Assembly (NCBI GenBank): GCA_910589075.1
Contig: CAJUSK010000010.1
Location: 185,707-249,706 of the forward strand
Reading direction: 5' to 3'
DNA from: an uncultured Lachnospiraceae bacterium
GTDB taxonomy: Bacteria; Bacillota; Clostridia; Lachnospirales; Lachnospiraceae
Length of the DNA stretch: 64,000 nt
Below, one piece after another: positions 17,757 to 24,954 of the stretch. The position numbers and the translations under genes were made by a program. Positions within the stretch are counted from its first letter, which is position 1. The number at the start of each line of letters is the position of its first letter. A model generated the notes under the pieces. It saw only the letters and a program-made list of their open reading frames with translations, made no database searches and was not told the origin of the DNA.

Positions 17757-17785
17757 ATTATAGTATAATGCTCTTTTTTTGTCAA
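17757..17785 (-). promoter_or_regulatory. Promoter of tRNA-Pro
   Basis: Perfect TTGACA (17780-17785) and TATAAT (17757-17762) with 17-base spacing on the minus strand, 72 bases before the mature tRNA. Confidence 0.85.
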
Positions 17786-17816
17786 TCTGTTTTTCTTCCG
17801 AAACGTCCAAAATCGT

Positions 17817-18299
17817 TTAGTCCAGATAGTGCAGCGTAAAATGGGCTTTTCCCTGCTGATCCAGTTCCATGACTATGTAGGAAGGTCTGCGGCCCACCTG
17901 TCGGGGATACGACAGACTGCCCGGATTGATGGCTATAATCCGCTTCTCCACCTCTATCACCGGCTTATGTGTATGTCCGTATATGACAATATCCACGCCT
18001 CTGGCCACCGCTTCTTTTTTAATGGTTTCATTTTCCATGGACACATAACAGGCGTGTCCGTGTGTCAGCCAGACCTTATAATTGCCAATGTTAAATTCAC
18101 GTTCTCTGGGAAGATCGCTGAAAAAATCGTTATTGCCTGCCACCATTTCCACCGGACAACCGGCATATTCTCTGATACGGTATTCACCGCCTTCCACATC
18201 GCCGCAGTGAATCAGCATATCCGGCCGTCCCGTCTTGTCCAGTATGCCCGGCAGTTCCCCGTCTCTTCCATGTGTATCACTTATGATCAGTATCTTCAT
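17817..18299 (-). CDS. Metallophosphoesterase (YfcE/MJ0936-like)
   Basis: 160 residues. All metallophosphoesterase signature blocks are present: SDTHGR, HCGDVEGG, GNND, THGHA and GHTHKP, giving a two-metal phosphodiesterase active site. Length and motifs match the short cytoplasmic YfcE group, which hydrolyses phosphodiesters with Mn2+. The ATG at 18299 is preceded by AGGAG at 7 bases; the start lies 18 bases after the rdgB stop, so the two are co-transcribed. Natural substrate unknown. Confidence 0.93.
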   Translation of the reverse strand: MKILIISDTHGRDGELPGILDKTGRPDMLIHCGDVEGGEYRIREYAGCPVEMVAGNNDFFSDLPREREFNIGNYKVWLTHGHACYVSMENETIKKEAVARGVDIVIYGHTHKPVIEVEKRIIAINPGSLSYPRQVGRRPSYIVMELDQQGKAHFTLHYLD

Positions 18300-18317
18300 C
18301 TCAATCTCCTGCACATT

Positions 18318-18932
18318 TTATCTGCCAGACTTCCAGATACCTTCCGCAAGCAACATATCCTTCATTTTCTTCAGCGCTTTTCCCCGATGACTGGCCTTAT
18401 TTTTCTGTTCTGCATCCATTTCCCCACTGGTAATACCATATTCCGGCACGTAAAAAATCGGGTCATAGCCAAATCCATTGACCCCTTTTTCTTCATAACC
18501 GATCCGGCCTTCCATAATCCCTTCTGTCAACCGCTCTGTACCGTCCGGCTCCACAGCCGCAATGGCACAGACAAACCGGGCTGTCCGCTCCTCTTCCGGT
18601 ACGCCCGAAAGCCTTTCCACCAGACTTCTGTTCTTAATATGGTAGGATGTATCCTCCCCCATGTAGCGGGCGGAATAAATCCCCGGCTCCCCGTTCAAAG
18701 CGTCGATTTCCAGACCGGAATCATCTGCCAGTGCCAGCATCCCGGTACGAAAGGCACAGGCCCTTGCTTTGATCAGCGCATTCTCCCCGAACGAAACACC
18801 GTTTTCTTCCACATCCAGAGAAATGCCTGCATCTTTCAGGGAAAGCACTTCCACATCCACATCTCCAAGCAACATCCGTATTTCTTTCATCTTGCCTTCG
18901 TTTCCTGTGGCAAAAATTACCTTATCTTTCAT
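18318..18932 (-). CDS. rdgB: XTP/dITP pyrophosphatase (RdgB/HAM1)
   Basis: 204 residues. Signature motifs: FATGNEGKMKEI at the start, LADDSGLEIDAL, GIYSARY, and GFGYDPIFYVP near residue 155. The enzyme removes non-canonical purine triphosphates (XTP, ITP, dITP) by releasing pyrophosphate, preventing their incorporation into nucleic acids. The ATG at 18932 follows AGGAGA by 8 bases and overlaps the end of the amidase-like gene by 11 bases, so it is translationally coupled in the operon methyltransferase - amidase-like - rdgB - phosphoesterase. Confidence 0.95.
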   Translation of the reverse strand: MKDKVIFATGNEGKMKEIRMLLGDVDVEVLSLKDAGISLDVEENGVSFGENALIKARACAFRTGMLALADDSGLEIDALNGEPGIYSARYMGEDTSYHIKNRSLVERLSGVPEEERTARFVCAIAAVEPDGTERLTEGIMEGRIGYEEKGVNGFGYDPIFYVPEYGITSGEMDAEQKNKASHRGKALKKMKDMLLAEGIWKSGR

Positions 18933-20025
18933 AATATGTCTCCTGTGCACTGTCTATCTGGCCACAGGCTTCCAAAACGGCGCCTGCAATTCCCGCAGCC
19001 AGTGCTTCCCGGTACGCCTCATCCATAAAGGGAGCCTTATCCCCGGTGCCCAGTTCAATCACTGCCGCAGGTATCTGTGCATGTTCCAGTATCAGGTCTT
19101 TTGTTTCTGTTGCAGAAATACCCGCCTTCACAGACTGCTGCGTTTCTTCCGACAGATAAGTGTCCAATAATGACACCAACTGCGTGTTTCCGAAAAAAGG
19201 GATATAATATGTGTCATTGTATAAAATCCGCAAAGACTCTGCCTCTGCCTTGTCTGTCTCTTCCGATTCGCTCTGCCGGATTCCGATCAACAGATCAGCC
19301 CCCAGCCGATGGGCAAACGCCGCTCGCTCTTCCACGGACATCTCTGTATTCAGACTGCAATAGACCCGGATCCCTTCCGTCTCCAGTCTGGACTGCACCC
19401 GCTCTGCCACATCCATTGCAATGTCTGTTTTACCGTCGGCGCTTCTGCCCGAAGCATCTTCCACATCCACCAACACGATGCTGTCATAGAATCTGTCGGG
19501 CCGTTCAAATGTCAGCACCGCCATCCCCTTTTCCACAGTACATTGATAATCATACACATCATCCAGCGTCAGACGCAGGCGTGTAAATCCCTCCTGACCG
19601 GACAGATATACCGCTCCCACTTTGTCCCGGTTTCCGGTCAGGACGCTTTGTTTGAAAAAATCTCCACAGTCTACCGGAAAACCAATCAGAAACTCCTGGC
19701 GTTCACAGCGGTTTTCCAGAAACAAATCCTCCGCTGCCACACCAGTGGGGAGGGAAAATGCAAATCCCGGCGACCCTCTGTCTGCCGCAAACGCCAGCGG
19801 CTCTTCCGGCAGCTCCCCGCCATACAGTGCGCTTTGAGATATGCTGTCGGCAGCTGTCCCATCCTGCATCCCGGCTCTGTTTTCAGATGGGTTTTGATTT
19901 TCGCCCTCTTTGCCATTTTGCCAGGGCAGGACGCCCGTTCCTGTAGCGGCCAGCATCCACCAGATGGCGGCAACAGAAAACAGCAGATTCCACAGAAGCA
20001 TAGTTCTTAACAGATTTTTCCGCAT
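18922..20025 (-). CDS. Membrane-anchored amidase_3-fold protein lacking zinc ligands
   Basis: About 367 residues. An N-terminal hydrophobic segment (LLWNLLFSVAAIWWMLAA) acts as signal anchor. After a low-complexity linker and a beta-rich region (~90-190), residues ~190-360 follow the N-acetylmuramoyl-L-alanine amidase pattern: IVLVDVEDASG where active enzymes have DPGHGG, VEERAAFAHRLGADLLIGIRQSES where they have ISIHANA, and AVIELGTGD where they have the catalytic Glu. Both zinc-binding His are replaced (the second by Arg), while the final Glu remains. It is therefore probably inactive as an amidase and may bind peptidoglycan or regulate another hydrolase. Start at 20025 after GGGGG. Confidence 0.75.
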   Translation of the reverse strand: MRKNLLRTMLLWNLLFSVAAIWWMLAATGTGVLPWQNGKEGENQNPSENRAGMQDGTAADSISQSALYGGELPEEPLAFAADRGSPGFAFSLPTGVAAEDLFLENRCERQEFLIGFPVDCGDFFKQSVLTGNRDKVGAVYLSGQEGFTRLRLTLDDVYDYQCTVEKGMAVLTFERPDRFYDSIVLVDVEDASGRSADGKTDIAMDVAERVQSRLETEGIRVYCSLNTEMSVEERAAFAHRLGADLLIGIRQSESEETDKAEAESLRILYNDTYYIPFFGNTQLVSLLDTYLSEETQQSVKAGISATETKDLILEHAQIPAAVIELGTGDKAPFMDEAYREALAAGIAGAVLEACGQIDSAQETYYER

Positions 20026-20036
20026 GATGCCCCCTG

Positions 20037-21188
20037 TCACTTCCGGCCTTTCCTGTCCGGTTTTGGTCCCTGAAACTGATAATAGTAGGTTTTCATCATA
20101 CCGTTATAAACTTTTCTGTTTTTATCCGCTTTTCTTCCGATATCTTTTTCCGCCCCTTCGTAGGAAGTAATCATATACAGCGACCAAGCGTCCAGCGCCC
20201 GGTAGCGCTCCCCAAGGGTCCGGTACAGCGCGGGCAAGTCCCGCTTGTCTTCCATACGTTCTCCATAGGGCGGGTTGGTAATCAGAAAACCGTATTTTTT
20301 CGGGTGGCTCAATGACGCCACATCCCGCCTCTGAAAATGGATCAGTCCGTCCACACCGGCCAGACCCGCATTGGCCCTGGCGATGGAAACCATACTGTCA
20401 TCCAGATCATATCCCTGTATATCGGTATCTGCCTGCAAATCCACCTCTTCCCGCGCCTCTTCCCGTATATCAGACCAGATCCTCTCTGCAATGATATGCT
20501 TCCAGTTCTCCGCCGTAAAACTGCGGTGCATTCCGGGCGCCATATGCGCCGCCATCATCGCCGCTTCAATCGGAATCGTGCCGCTGCCGCAAAACGGATC
20601 CACCAGTATCCGATCCCGCTTCCAGGGCGTTAACATTATCAATGCCGCTGCCAGGTTTTCGGCAATGGGTGCTTTGGCTGTCAGCTTCCGATACCCCCGT
20701 TTATGCAGAGAATCTCCCGTGGTGTCCAGGCCAATCGTCACTTCATCTTTCAGAAGAAAGACGCGCAACGGAAATGATGAGCCGCTTTCTGCAAACCAGT
20801 TCACATGGTATATATCTTTTAAACGCTCTACCATCGCCTTTTTCATAACAGACTGGATATCCGACGGACTGAACAGTGTGCTTTTCACACTGGCCGCCTT
20901 CGCCACCCAGAACTTCCCGTCTGCCGGAATGTAATCTTCCCAGGGCAGAGACTTTGTGCCCTGAAACAGCTCTTCATAAGTTTCCGCATGAAAACTGCCT
21001 ATTTTAATCAGGATCCGCTCCGCCGTCCGCAGACAGATATTGGCTCGTACACAGGCCTCCTCGTCCCCGTAAAACGTAACACGGCCATCCTCAACAGCAG
21101 TTATATCATACCCAAGATCTGTAATTTCTCTTTTTAATGGCGCCTCCAACCCAAAATGGCAGGGCACAATCAGCTCGAATTTTCTCAT
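20037..21188 (-). CDS. THUMP-domain class I SAM-dependent RNA methyltransferase (YpsC/RlmL-like)
   Basis: 383 residues. The N-terminal ferredoxin-like/THUMP region (1-160) has CHFGLEAPLKREI and LRTAERILIKIGSF. The methyltransferase domain (~165-375) has VDPFCGSGTIPIEAA, the SAM-binding motif, and NPPYGER, the catalytic motif of N2-guanine methyltransferases. This is the length of the single-domain RlmL-type protein of Firmicutes, which modifies 23S rRNA. It is the first gene of the operon running to 17817. No ribosome binding site precedes the ATG, and the -10 element ends 7 bases before it, so the transcript may be leaderless. Confidence 0.92.
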   Translation of the reverse strand: MRKFELIVPCHFGLEAPLKREITDLGYDITAVEDGRVTFYGDEEACVRANICLRTAERILIKIGSFHAETYEELFQGTKSLPWEDYIPADGKFWVAKAASVKSTLFSPSDIQSVMKKAMVERLKDIYHVNWFAESGSSFPLRVFLLKDEVTIGLDTTGDSLHKRGYRKLTAKAPIAENLAAALIMLTPWKRDRILVDPFCGSGTIPIEAAMMAAHMAPGMHRSFTAENWKHIIAERIWSDIREEAREEVDLQADTDIQGYDLDDSMVSIARANAGLAGVDGLIHFQRRDVASLSHPKKYGFLITNPPYGERMEDKRDLPALYRTLGERYRALDAWSLYMITSYEGAEKDIGRKADKNRKVYNGMMKTYYYQFQGPKPDRKGRK

Positions 21189-21194
21189 ATGTTT

Positions 21195-21223
21195 ATATTA
21201 ATAGTCAAATATGGGGGTGTCAA
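21195..21223 (-). promoter_or_regulatory. Promoter abutting the methyltransferase start codon
   Basis: TTGACA (21218-21223), 17-base spacer, TAATAT (21195-21200) on the minus strand. The expected start of transcription is at or next to the A of the ATG at 21188. Confidence 0.65.
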
Positions 21224-21233
21224 ATAGTTTTTG

Positions 21234-21264
21234 AAAAAAAGATATGTACCCCGGCATGGCCGGG
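21234..21264 (-). terminator. Weak terminator after the Asn-rich gene
   Basis: CCCGGC-CAT-GCCGGG stem followed 9 bases later by TTTTTTT on the minus strand. The gap between stem and T-tract makes it a weak candidate. Confidence 0.45.
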
Positions 21265-21271
21265 TCGAGAA

Positions 21272-21460
21272 TTAGTAGTTATTTCTCTGGTTGTTCTGAT
21301 TGCTGTTCTGGCTGCTGTTCTTTGAACTGTTATTTGTGCTGTTATTTGTGTTGTTGCTTGTACTGTTGGAAAAATTACCGGATCTGTTCTGGGACTGGTT
21401 TGTGCTGTTCTGGAATTTCTGGTTCTGTTTTTCGTTCTGATTGTAATCGTTTTTAGACAT
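21272..21460 (-). CDS. Asn/Ser/Gln-rich 62-residue protein
   Basis: Starts MSKNDYNQNEKQNQKFQNST, with AGGAGG 8 bases before the ATG at 21460, which is strong evidence for translation. The composition is extreme: about a third Asn, with most of the rest Ser, Gln and Thr, arranged as short NN/SN repeats (SNNTNNSTNNSSKNSSQNSN). There is no membrane segment, cysteine or signal peptide. Such low-complexity, prion-like sequence could be disordered, a spore-coat or matrix component, or an aggregation-prone factor; none can be shown from sequence. Confidence 0.75.
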   Translation of the reverse strand: MSKNDYNQNEKQNQKFQNSTNQSQNRSGNFSNSTSNNTNNSTNNSSKNSSQNSNQNNQRNNY

Positions 21461-21685
21461 TTTAAATTCCTCCTGATTCAAATTGGTTACGCTGTTAGTA
21501 TGTCTGAAATCAGGATTTCTATACTCCAAAATGCAGGAAATATGAGCAAGTAAAAAAATAGGAAAAAAGTCACATTTTTTACTTGCATTTTCCAGAGAGT
21601 TGATATATAATAACCTCAACAGATAAAGAAACACTCCAATTTCTTTATCTGCAACCCTTATATATTAATTATTTATACTCCCCTC

Positions 21686-21720
21686 AAAACAGCTCATCGG
21701 TTCCCCTGATGGGCTGTTTT
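21686..21720. terminator. Bidirectional terminator hairpin
   Basis: AAAACAGCTCATC pairs with GATGGGCTGTTTT (13 bp, one G-U) around a 9-nt loop; T-tracts flank both sides. Confidence 0.75.
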
Positions 21721-21730
21721 CCTTATTCAT

Positions 21731-21775
21731 GACAACAATAGAATCCACGCTTCGCGAGTCTTCTATTGTCATGAA
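21731..21775 (+). repeat. Palindromic repeat copy
   Basis: ACAATAGAATCCACGC / GCGAGTCTTCTATTGT variant ending CATGAA; it leads into the 38-bp tandem array. Confidence 0.85.
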
Positions 21776-21784
21776 TAAAAAGCC

Positions 21785-21923
21785 CGCATAACGTGTTTTC
21801 TGTCATGTATTGCAAAAAAATCCGCATAACATGCTTTCTGTCATGTATCACAAAAAAATCCGCATAACATGCTTTCTGTCATGTATCACAAAAAATTCGC
21901 ATAACATACTTTCTATTGTTGTA
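21785..21923. repeat. Tandem array, 3.7 units of 37-38 bp
   Basis: Units begin CGCATAACATGCTTTCTGTC and end in an A-tract; starts are at 21785, 21823, 21861 and 21898. The unit resembles the right arm of the palindromic repeat (GCTTTCTGTCATG). Units two and three are nearly identical. There is no spacer diversity, so it is not a CRISPR array. Confidence 0.85.
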
Positions 21924-21964
21924 AAAATCAAACAAGCAGAATCTTCATGCATATTCCAACGGCA

Positions 21965-22390
21965 TCAACGCCTCTGCCGGAAATACCGTATCAGATAATA
22001 AACCACTGCCACCGGAATGAGGATGGGCAGCACAGTGGTAAGTACAAAGCCTACTATATCTAAAATGATAAAAAAGACAAGCACTACAACCAGCCAGAAA
22101 AGCCAGTTTGGAAGCCGGAACACTCTGCCGCCAAACAGTCCGCCCTTTGTTCTTGCTCCATCCTCATCTTCCGCATATGTGCCGCTGCCGTCCCCTGCCA
22201 CACCGCTGATGGTTTTCGCCAGCAGCCGGGGATCACCCAATTCTCCCAGTACATCTTCCTCGCTGCGTCCCTTCCGCATCTCCGTGTCAATATAGTTTTC
22301 ATAATAAGCCACATTTTCGTTGACAACACGGTAATCAACTCTGCCGGAAAGCGACTTGCGCAGGACTTCCGTAAACTCAAATCTGTTCAT
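21965..22390 (-). CDS. HAAS (DUF1700) domain membrane protein
   Basis: 141 residues. The N-terminal HAAS domain has the typical YYENYIDTEMRKGRSEEDVLGELGDPRLLAKTI sequence. The C-terminal half has two adjacent membrane helices (LFWLVVVLVFFIILDIVGFVL and PILIPVAVVYYLI) and a basic tail. HAAS proteins are commonly encoded with PadR-type regulators and act as anti-regulators or stress sensors; no PadR gene is adjacent here. AAGGAG precedes the ATG. It lies 12 bases after the 22402-22791 gene, so the two are co-transcribed. Confidence 0.88.
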   Translation of the reverse strand: MNRFEFTEVLRKSLSGRVDYRVVNENVAYYENYIDTEMRKGRSEEDVLGELGDPRLLAKTISGVAGDGSGTYAEDEDGARTKGGLFGGRVFRLPNWLFWLVVVLVFFIILDIVGFVLTTVLPILIPVAVVYYLIRYFRQRR

Positions 22391-22401
22391 CTTCAGACTC
22401 C

Positions 22402-22791
22402 TTATAAATATTTATCCATACCGAATCCGTCTGACAGCTTCTTTTTCATATGTTCCGGATTCTTCTTCATCTCCATCATGGCTCCAAAAGCCCGAAGCAC
22501 CATTGTTTCCTTATTACAGCTCTCTGTATTTTTCCCGGAATCCGCAATTAAATTATAAATATCCATCTCATAGACAAATAAATCAATTAAGGTATATCCT
22601 TCCAGGCGGACTTTTCCAAGCAGGCAGTGATGTGTTATATAATATACCATCTCTTCCATCAGCGCATCGTCCTCCAGAAGCCCCTGCCACAGAATATCGC
22701 CCTGCACTTCACTTACGCCTGCCAGTTGACAGAGTGTCTGCAGCGCTTCATACAGTTTAATCTTTCCATTGTGAAACAAAATATGTGACAC
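22402..22791 (-). CDS. Conserved hypothetical protein
   Basis: 129 residues. The start is a GTG at 22791 with GGAGGG 7 bases upstream. An extended -10 promoter (TGTTATAAT) lies about 40 bases before it (22829-22834 is the hexamer). The protein is soluble, acidic in the middle (EDDALMEEMVYYITHHCL) and basic at the end (KKNPEHMKKKL), mostly helical. The stretch GYTLIDLFVYEMDIYNLIADSGKN could be a helical-bundle core. I do not recognise the family; linkage to the HAAS protein is the only clue. Confidence 0.75.
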   Translation of the reverse strand: MSHILFHNGKIKLYEALQTLCQLAGVSEVQGDILWQGLLEDDALMEEMVYYITHHCLLGKVRLEGYTLIDLFVYEMDIYNLIADSGKNTESCNKETMVLRAFGAMMEMKKNPEHMKKKLSDGFGMDKYL

Positions 22792-22881
22792 TACAATCCC
22801 TCCCCCTGCGGACTTTTTGTCGCCATGAATTATAACACATTTTTACAGAATATGCCACTGCAAACAAACGAAAGGCGGTTC

Positions 22882-22921
22882 AAAAAGCCATCCTGCACAC
22901 ACAGATGCAGAATGGCTTTTT
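22882..22921 (-). terminator. Terminator of the ribose operon
   Basis: AAAAAGCCAT..CTGCA pairs with TGCAG..ATGGCTTTTT with one internal mismatch, 39 bases after the rbsB stop. Confidence 0.85.
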
Positions 22922-22960
22922 ACATGTCCATGATCCTCCTTTACGGAATGATACATGGTT

Positions 22961-23926
22961 TTATTCTTTGATCAGTTCCACTTCAACGGGAATTTCTTTT
23001 TCCACGGTTTCTCCCGCAATGAGTTTGATTGCGGTTTCCACTGCGGTTGCACCCATCAGGTCCGGCTTCTGTGCCACGGTTGCTGCCATCTTGCCGGCAG
23101 ATACGGCTGTAAGAGCGTCATCTGTGGCATCAAATCCGATGACAATAATTTCTTTTCCGCCGATTGCTTCCACTGCACCCAGAGCCATCTCGTCATTGTG
23201 GGCAAACACACCCTGGATATCCGGGTTCGCCTGCAGCATGTTTTCCATAACGCTCATACCCTCGGAACGGTTAAAGTTTGCTGTCTGTTTGGATACCACA
23301 TCCAGTTTCTCGTCCGCTACCAGATGGAAGCCTTCCCCACGGTCAATGGTTGCGCTCGCACCGGAAACCCCTTCCAGTTCCGCTACTTTGGCGCCTTCTC
23401 CAACCAATGTTACCAGATATTCCGTTGCCATCTGCGCACCTGCCACATTGTCGGATGCGATGGCACAGTCCACCTCCACGCCGTTTACCACACGGTCTAC
23501 GGAAACAACTTTAATCCCTTTTGCAACGGCATCCTGTACTGCCGGCGCCACTGCGTCTGAATCTACGGGATTGACAATCAGTACACTGATATTCCTGGAG
23601 ATGAGGTCTTCAATATCATTGGTCTGTTTTGCCGCGTCGTCTCCCGCGTCCACTACAATCAGTTCTACATTTTTCTCTTTTGCCGCTGCCTGTGCGCCTT
23701 CGCTCAGAGTTACGAAAAACGGGTTGTTCAGTGTGGATACTGCAAGTCCGATTGACCCATTTCCCTGGGTTTCCGAAGTCGTATCACCTTCTGCTTCTGC
23801 TGTTGCATTTGCCGCTTCCGTCTTACCCTTGTTACTCTCTCCGTCCACGGATACCGCGCTGCATCCCACAGCGGTCAGGGCAACCATTGCTGCCATGAAT
23901 GTTGCTGCCAATCGTTTCATTTTCAT
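22961..23926 (-). CDS. rbsB: Ribose ABC transporter substrate-binding lipoprotein
   Basis: 321 residues. Lipoprotein signal with lipobox TAVGC (Cys ~22), a Thr/Glu-rich linker, then a type-1 periplasmic-binding domain starting IGLAVSTLNNPFFVTLSEGA, the canonical RbsB opening. Ligand-contact segments DAGDD, NPVDSDA and FAHNDEMALGA match D-ribose-binding proteins. It is the last gene of the operon and is probably made in excess because it lies next to the terminator. RBS GGAGGG. Specificity for ribose is inferred from rbsD and rbsK in the same operon. Confidence 0.95.
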   Translation of the reverse strand: MKMKRLAATFMAAMVALTAVGCSAVSVDGESNKGKTEAANATAEAEGDTTSETQGNGSIGLAVSTLNNPFFVTLSEGAQAAAKEKNVELIVVDAGDDAAKQTNDIEDLISRNISVLIVNPVDSDAVAPAVQDAVAKGIKVVSVDRVVNGVEVDCAIASDNVAGAQMATEYLVTLVGEGAKVAELEGVSGASATIDRGEGFHLVADEKLDVVSKQTANFNRSEGMSVMENMLQANPDIQGVFAHNDEMALGAVEAIGGKEIIVIGFDATDDALTAVSAGKMAATVAQKPDLMGATAVETAIKLIAGETVEKEIPVEVELIKE

Positions 23927-24018
23927 AATCTTTTCCCTCCGTTTTAAATAATTTATTTATGAACCCGCCATTGCAGCGGGCCGATTCACTTGATTCGGAA
24001 TGGTTCCGGCTACATCTT

Positions 24019-24954
24019 TTACCGCTTGTGGTCTGACATAACCGCCACCAGGATAACGATACCTTTTACCACATCCTGATAATAGGAAGAAACACCCAAA
24101 ATATTCAGTCCGTTATTCAATACTGCAATAATCAATACACCTACAAATGTCTTCCAGATACGTCCCCGGCCGCCGTTCATACTCGTGCCGCCCAGCGCCA
24201 CTGCCGCAATGGCATCCAGTTCATATCCGTCGCCCAGTGTGGGCTGTGCAGAACCCAGACGGGACAGCAGAATCAACCCGGATACGGCTGCCATACAACC
24301 GGATATGGCATAAGCGGCCATTTTGGTCAGGTCAATATTGACACCGGCCAGTTTTGCAGATTTCCAGTTACTGCCGGTAGCGTAAATGCGCCTGCCGAAT
24401 GTGGTCTTTTCCAGTATGAAAACAAAGATTGCAAATACCACCAGGAACAGGATTACCGGAATGGGAATACCAAAGAGATTTCCCTTGCCCACCAGTTTCA
24501 GGAAGAAGCTGTCACCCAGATTGGAAATCGGTTTTCCGTCCATAAAAATCATTGTCAGGCCTCTGTATACGGTCATGGTTATCAGTGTTGCGATAAAGGG
24601 CTGCAGACGTCCCTTTGTAACCAGCACACCACTGATCAGGCCGAAGCCCGTACCGATGGCAAGTGACAGAAACATGGCCACACCTACCGGCATGCCGCCT
24701 GCGATAAAGCTGGCACAAAACGCCGTGGTCAACGCCAGTACGGAACCGACGGAAAGGTCAATCCCTCCGGTGAGTATAACGCAGGTCATACCAAAAGCGA
24801 TAAAGCCGTTGATGGATGATTGCCGAAGCAATGACAAAAAGTTGCTGACTGTACGGAATTCCGGGCTGATAACGCCGATTACCAGAACCAGAAGAACCAG
24901 AGCGATCAGAGCGCCCAGATCCTGAATATAATTAATTGCCTTCTTATTGTTCAT
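24019..24954 (-). CDS. rbsC: Ribose ABC transporter permease
   Basis: 311 residues, eight to ten predicted membrane helices. The diagnostic motifs are NILRQSS-like LSLLRQSSINGFIAFGMTCVILTGGIDLSVGS and, near the C-terminus, GTSMNGGRGRIW, the EAA-like coupling loop of sugar permeases of this class. It overlaps the end of rbsA by 11 bases and has GGAGGGGAG upstream of its ATG. It forms the membrane channel with RbsA as ATPase. Confidence 0.95.
   Translation of the reverse strand: MNNKKAINYIQDLGALIALVLLVLVIGVISPEFRTVSNFLSLLRQSSINGFIAFGMTCVILTGGIDLSVGSVLALTTAFCASFIAGGMPVGVAMFLSLAIGTGFGLISGVLVTKGRLQPFIATLITMTVYRGLTMIFMDGKPISNLGDSFFLKLVGKGNLFGIPIPVILFLVVFAIFVFILEKTTFGRRIYATGSNWKSAKLAGVNIDLTKMAAYAISGCMAAVSGLILLSRLGSAQPTLGDGYELDAIAAVALGGTSMNGGRGRIWKTFVGVLIIAVLNNGLNILGVSSYYQDVVKGIVILVAVMSDHKR

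Noticed and set aside
17373..17768. Plus-strand protein-coding gene overlapping tRNA-Pro
   Set aside because: The frame runs through the tRNA gene and its terminator and has no ribosome binding site.
21785..21923. CRISPR array
   Set aside because: Units of 37-38 bp are near-identical throughout; there is no variable spacer.
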